Origin: Candidatus Buchananbacteria bacterium
GTDB taxonomy: Bacteria > Patescibacteriota > Patescibacteriia > CAIXNZ01
Length of the DNA stretch: 47,549 nt
Direction of reading: 5' to 3'
Assembly (NCBI GenBank): GCA_014729025.1
Contig: WJKP01000031.1
Coordinates: 1 to 47,549, forward strand
A program made the translations under genes and the position numbers. The notes under the pieces were generated by a model that was not told the DNA's origin, searched no databases, and saw only the letters and a list, made by a program, of their open reading frames with translations. This document shows, one piece after another, positions 33,701 to 41,622 of the stretch (its first letter is position 1; every line of letters begins with the position of its first letter).

Positions 33701-34294
33701 ATACTTTTTGGCTAATTTAACTAATTTTTCATTAGCGATAGCCTGTTTGGGTTCATTAGGATGATGTTGTATTTCCAAATAAAAATTATCTTTGCCAAAA
33801 ATATCTAAATATTTTTGCAAAACAGTTTCTGTTTTTTTATCGTCTTTATAAGTTAAAATGGCATTTGGTATTTCTCCTTTTAAACAAGCTGACAAAGCGA
33901 TCAAACCTTCATGATATCTTTCCAATATTTCAAAATCTATCCTAGGCTTATAATAAAAACCATCCAAATAAGCTTTTGAAACAAGTTTTAATAAATTTTG
34001 ATAACCAGTATTATTTTTAGCTAAAAGCACTAAATGATAATTTTCTTCATCAATATTGGCTCGCTTATTTAAAATACCATAAGGCGCCATATAAGTTTCC
34101 ACACCCAAAATAGGCTTTATCCCAGCTTTTTTCGCCTTTTGATAAAACTCAATAATACCATACATTGAACCATGGTCAGTTAAAGCCATAGCCGGCATAC
34201 CATCTGCCTTAGCTTTATCAATCAAATCATCAATTTTAGCCATGCCGTCAAGCAAACTGTAATGGCTATGAATATGTAATGGGACAAACTTCAT
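30752..34294 (-). CDS. dnaE: DNA polymerase III subunit alpha
   Basis: 1180 residues, the replicative polymerase. The N-terminal PHP domain has H8-x-H10 in [13 protein letters not shown] and LTDHGSMYG. The polymerase core has [13 protein letters not shown] (382-394) and the catalytic aspartates D422 and D424 in PDIDTDFAD, with the third in [10 protein letters not shown]. The finger region has [14 protein letters not shown] and [42 protein letters not shown] marks the C-terminal side of the fingers. Then come the helix-hairpin-helix region and an OB fold ([28 protein letters not shown]). It is the DnaE1 type, without a built-in exonuclease domain. Its promoter lies within the end of rtcB. Confidence 0.96.
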   Translation of the reverse strand: [1180 protein letters not shown]

Positions 34295-34346
34295 ATATAA
34301 TTACAAATTAAACTTATCCCAATTAAACAAATAGGGGTATATTAAA

Positions 34347-34375
34347 ATTATATCGTAAAAATTAACCTTTAACAA
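34347..34375 (-). promoter_or_regulatory. Promoter of dnaE
   Basis: Minus-strand TTGTTA (34375-34370), a 17-base spacer and TATAAT (34352-34347). The -35 box lies in the last codons of rtcB. Confidence 0.6.
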
Positions 34376-35816
34376 CGCCTAAGGGATACATTTGAGCGAC
34401 TTTTTGAGCTAAACCAGCCTGAACCACTATTTCAACTACATTATCAATATCTTTATAAGCCAATGGCGCTTCTTCAGCTATATCTGACAATGACGGGCAA
34501 CGGATCAAAATACCCCGTTTAGCTAATTCTTCTTTAATTTGTTTACCAGAAACTTGTTTTTTGGCTGACGAACGAGACATTCTACGACCAGCTCCATGAC
34601 AAACCGAACCAAAAGTTTCCTCTTCGGCCTGTTTAGTTCCAGCTAAAATAAAAGATGAAGTTCCCATGCTGCCTGGTATAAGAATAGGCTGTCCCACTTT
34701 TTTATAATCTTTTGGTATGTGCGGATTATTTGGACCAAATCCCCGCGTTGCCCCTTTGCGATGCAAACAAATTTCAACTTCTTGATCTTCAATCTTATAT
34801 TTTTCCTTTTTGGCCATATTATGCGCTACATCATAAACTAACTGTAAATCTGATTTATCTTTAAAATCACTACCTAATTCTTCTTCAAAAACTTGCCTGG
34901 TTAAATATGTAAGATATTGACGATTATTCCAAGCAAAATTAGCAGCTGCGTTCATTGCTGTAAAATAATCCTTACCTTCTTGAGAATTTAATGGAGCGTA
35001 AATCAATTCGCGATCAGGTAAATCCAAATCCCATTCTTTTATCTTTTTATTTAATTTTTTAATATAATCAGTACAAACCTGATGGCCAAATCCTCTAGAA
35101 CCAGTATGAATCATGACAACAATTTGATCTTCAAAAAGCCCAAAAACTTCAGCAATTTCTTTATTAAAAATTTTGGCTACATACTGAACTTCTAAAAAAT
35201 GGTTACCAGAACCCAATGTGCCAATTTGATCATGACCTCTTTTTTTAGCTTGCTCAGACACCTTATCAGGATCAGCTGATTTAAGACAACCGTTTTCTTC
35301 ACAATGCTCTTTATCTTTTTCAGAAGCAATACCCTTTTTTATTGCCCAATCAATACCTTCACTTAAAACTTGGTTCAATTCTTTTTGATTGACTGATAAT
35401 TTGCCGCTTTTACCCAAGCCGCTCGGCACTGTTTCGTATAAAGCGTTGATTAATTTTTCAAATTTGGGTTCTAATTCTGATTTGGTAATCTGACTGGTTA
35501 AAAATCTAACACCGCAATTAATATCATAACCGACGCCGCCTGGTGAAATAACTCCCCCATCCCATTTAAGCGCGGCAACTCCGCCAATCGGAAAACCATA
35601 GCCTTGATGAATATCAGGCATAGCTAATGAATACTTTAAAATACCTGGTAAAGTCGCCACATTAACAGCCTGCTCCAATGAACGGTCTTCAGTAATTAAA
35701 TCGAACATTTTTTCATTAGTATAAACGCGCACCGGCACATTCATATCTTTACGATAATCCTTGGGGATTTCATAAAGATAATCTAAAATTTTGTTTAAAT
35801 TATCTTTATTAGCCAT
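34362..35816 (-). CDS. rtcB: RNA-splicing ligase RtcB
   Basis: 484 residues. Joins 2',3'-cyclic phosphate (or 3'-phosphate) and 5'-hydroxyl RNA ends with GTP and Mn2+. Metal-binding residues are visible: H70 in MPDIHQGYGFPIGG, C101 in GYDINCGVRFL, H206 in GSGNHFLEV, and HTGSRGFGHQ. The guanylylated histidine is H407 in SVCHGAGRRMSR. It lies 17 bases after the archease gene, its known activator, and behind the presenilin-like protease. Roles elsewhere are tRNA splicing and RNA repair; which applies here is unknown, as no intron-bearing tRNA is in the window. Confidence 0.96.
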   Translation of the reverse strand: MANKDNLNKILDYLYEIPKDYRKDMNVPVRVYTNEKMFDLITEDRSLEQAVNVATLPGILKYSLAMPDIHQGYGFPIGGVAALKWDGGVISPGGVGYDINCGVRFLTSQITKSELEPKFEKLINALYETVPSGLGKSGKLSVNQKELNQVLSEGIDWAIKKGIASEKDKEHCEENGCLKSADPDKVSEQAKKRGHDQIGTLGSGNHFLEVQYVAKIFNKEIAEVFGLFEDQIVVMIHTGSRGFGHQVCTDYIKKLNKKIKEWDLDLPDRELIYAPLNSQEGKDYFTAMNAAANFAWNNRQYLTYLTRQVFEEELGSDFKDKSDLQLVYDVAHNMAKKEKYKIEDQEVEICLHRKGATRGFGPNNPHIPKDYKKVGQPILIPGSMGTSSFILAGTKQAEEETFGSVCHGAGRRMSRSSAKKQVSGKQIKEELAKRGILIRCPSLSDIAEEAPLAYKDIDNVVEIVVQAGLAQKVAQMYPLGVVKG

Positions 35817-35833
35817 AATTTAATTATTAATTT

Positions 35834-36241
35834 TTAAATATCAAAAACAACTTCAGCAATCCATTGGTTATCTTTCTCTTTAATAACTAAATCATTATAA
35901 GTCACGGCTTTAATATCTAATTTAATCTTTTCAACTTTATATCCTGCAATCGTGGCTTTAAGTTCTAGGTCCTTAAAAATTAATTCAAATTTATTATAAA
36001 TTTCATCATTAGTATCACTTAAATAAAGTAATTCGCTTAAAAAATCTACCAAAAGCGACTGCAAATCAACAGAATCAATCCTAATTTCTCTTTTAATAGG
36101 CTGATCTTTTAATAAGCTTTCATTATCAATCATATTATCAAACATACCTTTAGCCATATTAACAAATACTTCTTTTTTATCTTTACCAAAAGCGCGAATT
36201 TTTAAATCAGCCGTATGTTCCAAATTTTCATATTGCTCCAT
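35834..36241 (-). CDS. Archease
   Basis: 135 residues. Archease activates RtcB by speeding the guanylylation step and allowing use of other nucleotides. The family start is ENLEHTADLKIRAFGKDKKEVF, with the metal-binding Asp in TADLKI. LLVDFLSELLYLSD is the central signature and the end DLVIKEKDNQWIAEVVFDI has the C-terminal Asp that completes the calcium site. It sits three bases after the presenilin-like gene and just ahead of rtcB, so the three genes form an operon. Confidence 0.93.
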   Translation of the reverse strand: MEQYENLEHTADLKIRAFGKDKKEVFVNMAKGMFDNMIDNESLLKDQPIKREIRIDSVDLQSLLVDFLSELLYLSDTNDEIYNKFELIFKDLELKATIAGYKVEKIKLDIKAVTYNDLVIKEKDNQWIAEVVFDI

Positions 36242-36244
36242 AAA

Positions 36245-37081
36245 CTAAACTATTAAAAAATAAGCTAAAAATCCAAGCAAGGTGCCCAAAATTATGGGCG
36301 GTAAACCTGGCATGGGTGCTCTTTTTTTCTGAGTAATAAATAAAATATAAAGAAAAACAAAACCGCAAACTGCGCCTAGCGCAGTCAATAAAGCAGTTAA
36401 TTGGCTAATTTTTAAACTGGAAACAACCAAAATAGCTGGTAAGGCTAAATCTCCAGTACCTAAAAACATAAATTCAATTGAGGGACTAACTGTTTTTGTT
36501 TTCTTAAATAAAGATTTAAAACTTTGCGGGATAATTAAAGAAAAATGGACCTTAGCCTTAGCTATACCACTAAACATTTTGACCATGTGTTTTGTTTTAT
36601 AAACCGCCCAAAAATCATAAATAGCCAAAAATAATAAAATTAAAATTACAGCCGAAGGCATAAAATTTAAGCCAAAAATCACGGCAATCGCACTGACGGC
36701 CAACACAATTATGACATTATGAATAAAAATATTACGATAAAAAGCCCAAGATAGTAAAAGAAATGCCACAACATATAAAAAATTGGGCCAATCAAAAAAA
36801 GCCTGGCTAAAAAATAAAAGTCCTTCAATAATTGCCAAATAAAATAACCCTTGTATCAGCCAAGGTTTTTTAAAATATTTTAAAATTACTAATAAAATAA
36901 CTGTTGCCACAATAAACATGATTATAAACTGCCAGGCTGACAAGCCTTCGGCTGATGCCGAAGTCTGAGTAGGGGCTTTTTGTAACAAACTCAAAGCAAC
37001 GCCAATTGATAAATACATGGTAAAGGCAAATAAAAAAAGCTCAAACAAAAAACTAAAATTGAAAAAATATCTTAATTTCAT
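36245..37081 (-). CDS. Presenilin-like intramembrane aspartyl protease (family A22)
   Basis: 278 residues with about nine membrane segments. The two catalytic motifs of presenilin/signal-peptide-peptidase enzymes are present: YD at 155-156 (FLAIYDFWAVYKT) and GxGD at 208-211 (LGTGDLALPA). A PGL at 258-260 (APMPGLPPI) stands in the place of the PAL motif. The enzymes cleave membrane helices of other proteins. The closest relatives known to me are archaeal presenilin homologues; bacterial ones are uncommon. It leads an operon with archease and rtcB. An extended -10 (TGTTATAAT on the minus strand, near 37088-37096) lies just before the start. Confidence 0.85.
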   Translation of the reverse strand: MKLRYFFNFSFLFELFLFAFTMYLSIGVALSLLQKAPTQTSASAEGLSAWQFIIMFIVATVILLVILKYFKKPWLIQGLFYLAIIEGLLFFSQAFFDWPNFLYVVAFLLLSWAFYRNIFIHNVIIVLAVSAIAVIFGLNFMPSAVILILLFLAIYDFWAVYKTKHMVKMFSGIAKAKVHFSLIIPQSFKSLFKKTKTVSPSIEFMFLGTGDLALPAILVVSSLKISQLTALLTALGAVCGFVFLYILFITQKKRAPMPGLPPIILGTLLGFLAYFLIV

Positions 37082-37109
37082 ATTTTTATTATAACATTAA
37101 TCAAAAGAA

Positions 37110-37382
37110 TGGTATAATAAAAAAACCCCCTCTTAATATAAATAAGGGAAATAAGTAAAATTTATAAAACTTGACTATGCTAGTTTTAGGCCTAATGCAT
37201 AATCATGTATTTAGCCATTTAAACCTTCCTTGATGTTAAAACTTGAAGGTAGAGCACTAAATAAATTTAGTAGATTCTGCTCTTTTTCTGCAGATAAAAA
37301 AAATCTCAAATACCAGATTTACATAATTATTTATCTTTGTTTCACCTGGTCTTCGCCCTCAGCCCTAGCATAGTCAAACTCT
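37110..37382 (-). ncRNA. Candidate structured RNA closed by a 13-bp stem
   Basis: TTGACTATGCTAG (37171-37183) and CTAGCATAGTCAA (37365-37377) are perfect complements 181 bases apart. The interior folds into separate hairpins: GGC.TAA.GCAT with ATGT.TTA.GCC (37189-37216), ACCTTC/GAAGGT (37223-37250), AGAGC-ACTAAAT/ATTTAGT-..GCTCT (37251-37284) and ACCAG/CTGGT. On the minus strand there is a promoter-like TTGTTC-17-TAAGAT (37417-37389) before it and a CCCTT/GAGGG hairpin with a T7 tail (to about 37110) after it. That favours a stand-alone minus-strand RNA of about 270 bases, ahead of the presenilin operon. A plus-strand reading from the extended -10 TGGTATAAT (37110-37118), as leader of the L,D-transpeptidase gene, is the alternative. 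It matches no RNA class I know. Confidence 0.55.
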
Positions 37383-37425
37383 AAATTTATCTTAATCAAT
37401 TTAAATATTCTGAACAATAAATATT

Positions 37426-38193
37426 ATGGAAATAATTGAAGATCACAAAAAATATTATTTTATAATTTTTATTATTGTTTTTTTAATAACAGTTTTTATT
37501 GCTTCTTTTTCCTGGGCTTATAATCCTGATGTTTATCTTGACGATGACAAGGATGGCTTAAGCAATTATCAGGAAAAAGCTATTTATCAAACTTTTTGGT
37601 ATGATGCTGATAGTGATAAAGACGGCTATAATGACGGGCTTGAAGTCGCTAATGGTTATTCACCAAAACAAGCAAAGCTCAAGATGCGTGAAGCCGATAC
37701 TGATAATGACGGCTTAAATGATGCCTGGGAAATAAAATTGGGCACTAATTTAATGCTTCGTGATACTGATAATGATGGCTATTTAGACAGTACTGAAATT
37801 TATAACAATTATTCACCGACTGATTCTCAAGCGACTCAAATAAACAAACGAATTGAGGTTAGTACAACCGATTTAAATTTAAAATTTTTTATTAATGATA
37901 TTTTGGTAGACACCTTTCCTGTTTCTACTGGCAAACCAACAACACCAACGCCGTTGGGTGAATTTAAAATAATTGCCAAATATCCAATCAAACATTACAA
38001 TAATCTACCAAATACCAAATGGAATATGCATTTTGCCACTGTTAATGGCTTACGTTATTACATTCACGGTGCTTACTGGCATGATAAATTTGGCCAGGAA
38101 ACAGTTTCTGGAGGATGTGTTAATGTCCGTTACGAAGATATGGAACCGTTTTATAATCTAACTTCTATTGGTACTCCAGTAATTATTAATTAA
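37426..38193 (+). CDS. Membrane-anchored L,D-transpeptidase with calcium-type repeats
   Basis: 255 residues. An N-terminal membrane helix (about 10-31) is followed by four or five DxDxDG calcium-loop repeats (LDDDKDGLSNYQE, ADSDKDGYNDGLE, ADTDNDGLNDAWE, RDTDNDGYLDSTE), the thrombospondin type 3 pattern, and then a YkuD catalytic domain (about 142-255). The active site is HGAYWHDKFG and VSGGCVNVRYEDM with the nucleophilic Cys. L,D-transpeptidases make 3-3 peptidoglycan cross-links or attach proteins to the wall. The repeats probably bind calcium and place the enzyme outside the cell. There is no Shine-Dalgarno. The phosphoribosyltransferase gene follows by 12 bases. Confidence 0.9.
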   Translation: MEIIEDHKKYYFIIFIIVFLITVFIASFSWAYNPDVYLDDDKDGLSNYQEKAIYQTFWYDADSDKDGYNDGLEVANGYSPKQAKLKMREADTDNDGLNDAWEIKLGTNLMLRDTDNDGYLDSTEIYNNYSPTDSQATQINKRIEVSTTDLNLKFFINDILVDTFPVSTGKPTTPTPLGEFKIIAKYPIKHYNNLPNTKWNMHFATVNGLRYYIHGAYWHDKFGQETVSGGCVNVRYEDMEPFYNLTSIGTPVIIN

Positions 38194-38205
38194 TAATTAA
38201 AATAT

Positions 38206-38853
38206 ATGACTTTTAAAAATCACCAAGAAGCCGGACAAAAACTGGCTCAAGAATTAAAAGAATTTAAAAATCAAAAAGATACAATTATTATTGCTTTGCC
38301 ACGCGGTGGCGTAGTAAATGCTTTTGAAATTGCCAAAGAATTAAACTTACCCCTTGATTTAGTCGTACCTCGTAAAATTGGTGCGCCTGGCCATGAAGAA
38401 TATGCAATTGGCGCTATCACTGAAAGTGGTGAAGGAATTTTTAATCAATCAGCCATTGATTCTCTTAATATTGGTCAAGAATATTTGAATAAAAAAATTA
38501 CTGAAGAAAAAAAAGAAGCCGAACGTCGTTTAAAAACTTATCGCCCGGATCGCCCAGCCTTGAATTTAAAAAATAAAACAGTAATTATTGTTGATGACGG
38601 CATTGCGACTGGTTTAACAATGCAAGCTGCCATTAAATCAGTTAAAGAAAAACAACCTAAAAAAATAATTGTTGCCGTACCGGTTTCAGCTAAAGATTCA
38701 TTAAAAAAAATAAAAGAATTGGTTGATCAAGTCATTTGTCTGCATACGCCATTCTTTTTTGGTGCTGTTGGTGCTTTTTATGAAACTTTTGAACAAACTC
38801 CTGATGAAAAAGTTATTGAATTAATGGCCAAATCAAAAAATTTTGGTAAATAA
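38206..38853 (+). CDS. Phosphoribosyltransferase family protein
   Basis: 215 residues of the type I phosphoribosyltransferase fold. The PRPP-binding loop is VIIVDDGIATGLTM (two Asp, then ATGLTM), and the N-terminal segment IIALPRGGVVNAFEIAKELNLPLDLVVPRKIGAPGHEEYAIGAI matches a widespread group of uncharacterised PRTases (often annotated ComF-like or fused to dienelactone hydrolase). The substrate is unknown. It is followed 38 bases later by prs, which makes PRPP, so the two probably act together. Confidence 0.82.
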   Translation: MTFKNHQEAGQKLAQELKEFKNQKDTIIIALPRGGVVNAFEIAKELNLPLDLVVPRKIGAPGHEEYAIGAITESGEGIFNQSAIDSLNIGQEYLNKKITEEKKEAERRLKTYRPDRPALNLKNKTVIIVDDGIATGLTMQAAIKSVKEKQPKKIIVAVPVSAKDSLKKIKELVDQVICLHTPFFFGAVGAFYETFEQTPDEKVIELMAKSKNFGK

Positions 38854-38891
38854 TTTTACGCTAAAATTATCTGAAGTGTAATCTCAAAATT

Positions 38892-39782
38892 ATGTATTTA
38901 TTTTCATTACCTAACACAAAAAATTTAGCCAAGAAAATTTACCCAAAAACTAAATTTAATTTAGGTGAATATGACAAAAAATTATTTAGCAACGGTGAAA
39001 TTTATTTGCAAATAAAAAATAGGGTTCGAGGAAAGACTGTGCATATTTTAGGCTCAACTTATCTGCCCCATGATAATCTTATTGAATTTTTAATTTTAAT
39101 TAATGCGCTTAAAGAAAATGGCGCTAAAAAAATCACGGCCATAATTCCTTATTTTAGCTATGCCCGCCAGGATAAAATTGACCAGCCAGGCTCACCAATT
39201 GCTGCCAAATTAATCGCAGGTTTATTTAAAAAAGCCGGAGTCAATCAATTTGTGACTATTGATATTCACAGTAAAAGAAATCAAAAATTTTTAGGCCCTG
39301 ATTTAACAAATTTAAATCCTTTAAATATGTTTGCTGATCATATTAGAAAAAATATCAGTTTAACAAATACTATTATAGTCGCACCTGATAATGGCGCTAA
39401 ACCACGCGCTAAAAAATTAGCCAAGCTATTAAATAATTTACCGGTTTTAGTACTGCAAAAAACAAGACCGAAACAAAATGTTGCCAAAATTTTGGAATTT
39501 AAAAAAAATATAGCCGGCAAAAATATTATTATGACTGACGATATGATAGATACTGCCGGTACTATAACTGCAGCTTGTCAGCAACTAAAAAGACATAAAG
39601 TGAAAAATATTCATATTTTTGCTACGCATGGCATTTTATCAGATCCGGCTATTAAAAGAATCCAAAAAGCACCAATTAAAAAAGTTATAATTACTGACAC
39701 TTATCCGATACCCAAAGCAAAACAAATTAAAAAAATAAAAATCTTGCCAATTACGCCTTTATTAATTAAACACTTCAAATAA
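38892..39782 (+). CDS. prs: Ribose-phosphate pyrophosphokinase
   Basis: 296 residues; makes PRPP from ribose 5-phosphate and ATP for nucleotide synthesis. Family elements: YDKKLFSNGEIYLQI, the catalytic-loop region IIPYFSYARQDKID, TIDIHSKRNQKFL (His of the ATP site), VAPDNGAKPRAKKLA and the PRPP loop IIMTDDMIDTAGTITAA. It is somewhat shorter than the usual 310-320. It sits behind the phosphoribosyltransferase gene and ends at a bidirectional terminator. Confidence 0.92.
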   Translation: MYLFSLPNTKNLAKKIYPKTKFNLGEYDKKLFSNGEIYLQIKNRVRGKTVHILGSTYLPHDNLIEFLILINALKENGAKKITAIIPYFSYARQDKIDQPGSPIAAKLIAGLFKKAGVNQFVTIDIHSKRNQKFLGPDLTNLNPLNMFADHIRKNISLTNTIIVAPDNGAKPRAKKLAKLLNNLPVLVLQKTRPKQNVAKILEFKKNIAGKNIIMTDDMIDTAGTITAACQQLKRHKVKNIHIFATHGILSDPAIKRIQKAPIKKVIITDTYPIPKAKQIKKIKILPITPLLIKHFK

Positions 39783-39794
39783 CTTATAAAAATT

Positions 39795-39822
39795 AAAAAA
39801 GAGAGTATTACTCTCTTTTTTT
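39795..39822. terminator. Bidirectional terminator between prs and yvcK
   Basis: Stem AAAAAAGAGAG/CTCTCTTTTTT with the five-base loop TATTA, used by both convergent genes. Confidence 0.88.
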
Positions 39823-40791
39823 TAACAAATCATAAAGTATAGAAGCAATGGTAAAAGAATTATGCCTGATTAAAGCGCGGGTCAAATTATCACCTTTAAC
39901 TTTATGAGGAATTTTTTGACTAAGTAAATTTTTACCTAAAAATTTTGTCTTACGATCCTGAAAATCTTGTTCTGAAAATTCTACTGGATATTCACCTTCT
40001 TGAGCATAAGACAGCAAAAAATCTTCAGCCGGTTTTTGATTATTGTATATCACATAATCAAAAACTTCGTTTTGCCCCATATACTTTTCCAAAAGACAAA
40101 TAAAATCAATTATTCGAAAACCATGAGTATGATTCTTTTGAGTCATTAGGTTACAAATATAAACCTTAATAGCGCGGGAATCATTAATCGCGTCGCTAAT
40201 ATTTTCTACCAGCAAATTGGGTAAAATACTGGTATAAATATCACCGGGACAGATAACAATTAAATCACTGGCTAAAATCCGCTCGATTGCCCGCTGATTA
40301 GCCGAAGGATAAGGTTCAAAACTAATAGATTCAATCGGCTGATTTTTCAAATCAATTTGATGTTCACCGATAATCACCTGACCGTCAGGTGTTTTTGCTA
40401 CCAAACGAACATCGTCCAAAGTTACTGGGATAACTTCGCCTTTAACCTGCAATAATTCTCCGGCTCTTTGCAAAGCAGTTTCAAAATCATCAGTAATTTG
40501 CTGCAAAGCAGTAATAAATAAATTGCCAAAACTTTGCCCGGCTAAGCTGCCTTCTGTAAAACGATGATTAAAAAGTTGACGCCAAATATCTTCTGAATGA
40601 GATAAAGCAACCAAGCATTGCCGGACATCACCAGGCGGTAAAGCGCCCAATTCATCACGTAAGACTCCGGTTGATCCGCCGTCATCAGCCATGGCCACAA
40701 TTGCAGCCAAATCTAAATCCGGATAATTTCTTAAACCGGTTAAAATTGTATAAGAACCAGTACCACCGCCAATAACAGTTATTTTTTTCAA
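39808..40791 (-). CDS. yvcK: YvcK/GlmR-family protein (CofD-like fold)
   Basis: 327 residues from a TTG at 40791, chosen because AAGGAGGTGAG lies eight bases upstream; the GTG at 40800 falls inside that Shine-Dalgarno. It opens KKITVIGGGTGSYTILTGL and has AIVAMADDGGSTGVLRDELGALPPGDVRQCL, SFGNLFITALQ, and VTLDDVRLVAKT, all hallmarks of the family. In Bacillus the protein binds UDP-GlcNAc and stimulates GlmS, linking sugar supply to wall synthesis. It is the one core-type gene here with a strong SD. No rapZ or whiA neighbour is present. Confidence 0.9.
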   Translation of the reverse strand: MKKITVIGGGTGSYTILTGLRNYPDLDLAAIVAMADDGGSTGVLRDELGALPPGDVRQCLVALSHSEDIWRQLFNHRFTEGSLAGQSFGNLFITALQQITDDFETALQRAGELLQVKGEVIPVTLDDVRLVAKTPDGQVIIGEHQIDLKNQPIESISFEPYPSANQRAIERILASDLIVICPGDIYTSILPNLLVENISDAINDSRAIKVYICNLMTQKNHTHGFRIIDFICLLEKYMGQNEVFDYVIYNNQKPAEDFLLSYAQEGEYPVEFSEQDFQDRKTKFLGKNLLSQKIPHKVKGDNLTRALIRHNSFTIASILYDLLKKRE

Positions 40792-40834
40792 TCCGCTCAC
40801 CTCCTTATAAAAATTTTATTATTTTAATTTAATA

Positions 40835-41617
40835 TTAAATTAAATTTTTGTCAACCTGATTAATTATTTGCCCTTCTTTTAGCCAAGACCAATATTTTTT
40901 CGGTATTAATTTCTTAGCCAATTTAGTGTTTTTACGTTCCGGAATAAAATTGGCCTGATAAAAAACTTCCCAAAATTTATCAAAATTATCTTTGGTAATC
41001 TGCAAATCAAATTTATTAGTGGCTAATTGATATAATTGATGCTGATAAAGAAAATAAACTGTTTTAGATGTTTTAATTAATAAATTATAACCAAAATATT
41101 TATTTTTAAAATTATTGATTACCAAATCACCCACCTGGCTATCCTCTTCAAAATAAGCCAATAAAAATTTTTCTTTACCTCTTTCAATTGGAATAAAACG
41201 AATGAACCCTAATGCGCGATGAATGTCGCTTTTTACTTGGCCGGTTAGATTAAGTAAATCCTTAGCTTCATTTGAAGTTTTATTATTAACATAAATTAAT
41301 CCGAATTTTAAAGCCTGACGAATTGTTTCAATGATTAATTTATATTTAAATTGTTTCCAATGCCGTAAAGCCAATTCAATTGTATTTTTAAATTGCCGAA
41401 ATTGTTCATCTTGATTTTTAAACCAATTAATTTTACCAAACTTCTGATTGTGCTGATCTAAAATTTCTTTCCAGTTTAACCTTTCTATCTCAATAAATTC
41501 TTCCGCCTGGAATAAATCATCCGGTTCATTTTGAGAACTTAAATAATAGCCGGTTAAATTACCGTATAAAACCGCATAAAAAATAGATTCAAATTTGTCT
41601 TTAAATTTTATGATCAT
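40835..41617 (-). CDS. DUF4130 protein, partner of the radical-SAM repair protein
   Basis: 260 residues of the family annotated as probable DNA metabolism protein (TIGR03915/DUF4130). The recognisable part is the C-terminal half: VKSDIHRALGFIRFIPIERGKEKFLLAYFEEDSQVGDLVI, then FWEVFYQANFIPERKNTKLAKKLIPKKYWSWL. The IHRALGFIRF and FIPERKN segments are the family signatures. It lies five bases after the radical-SAM gene, the usual arrangement of this pair. The fold recalls uracil-DNA-glycosylase partners in related gene pairs, but the biochemistry is not established to my knowledge. Confidence 0.85.
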   Translation of the reverse strand: MIIKFKDKFESIFYAVLYGNLTGYYLSSQNEPDDLFQAEEFIEIERLNWKEILDQHNQKFGKINWFKNQDEQFRQFKNTIELALRHWKQFKYKLIIETIRQALKFGLIYVNNKTSNEAKDLLNLTGQVKSDIHRALGFIRFIPIERGKEKFLLAYFEEDSQVGDLVINNFKNKYFGYNLLIKTSKTVYFLYQHQLYQLATNKFDLQITKDNFDKFWEVFYQANFIPERKNTKLAKKLIPKKYWSWLKEGQIINQVDKNLI

Positions 41618-41622
41618 AATAT

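Noticed and set aside
37110-37382. RNase P RNA, tmRNA or 6S RNA at the closed 13-bp stem
   Set aside because: No GAGGAAAGUC or ACAGAAA core, no tRNA-like TTCGA arm or tag frame, and several separate hairpins rather than one long stem with a central bubble.
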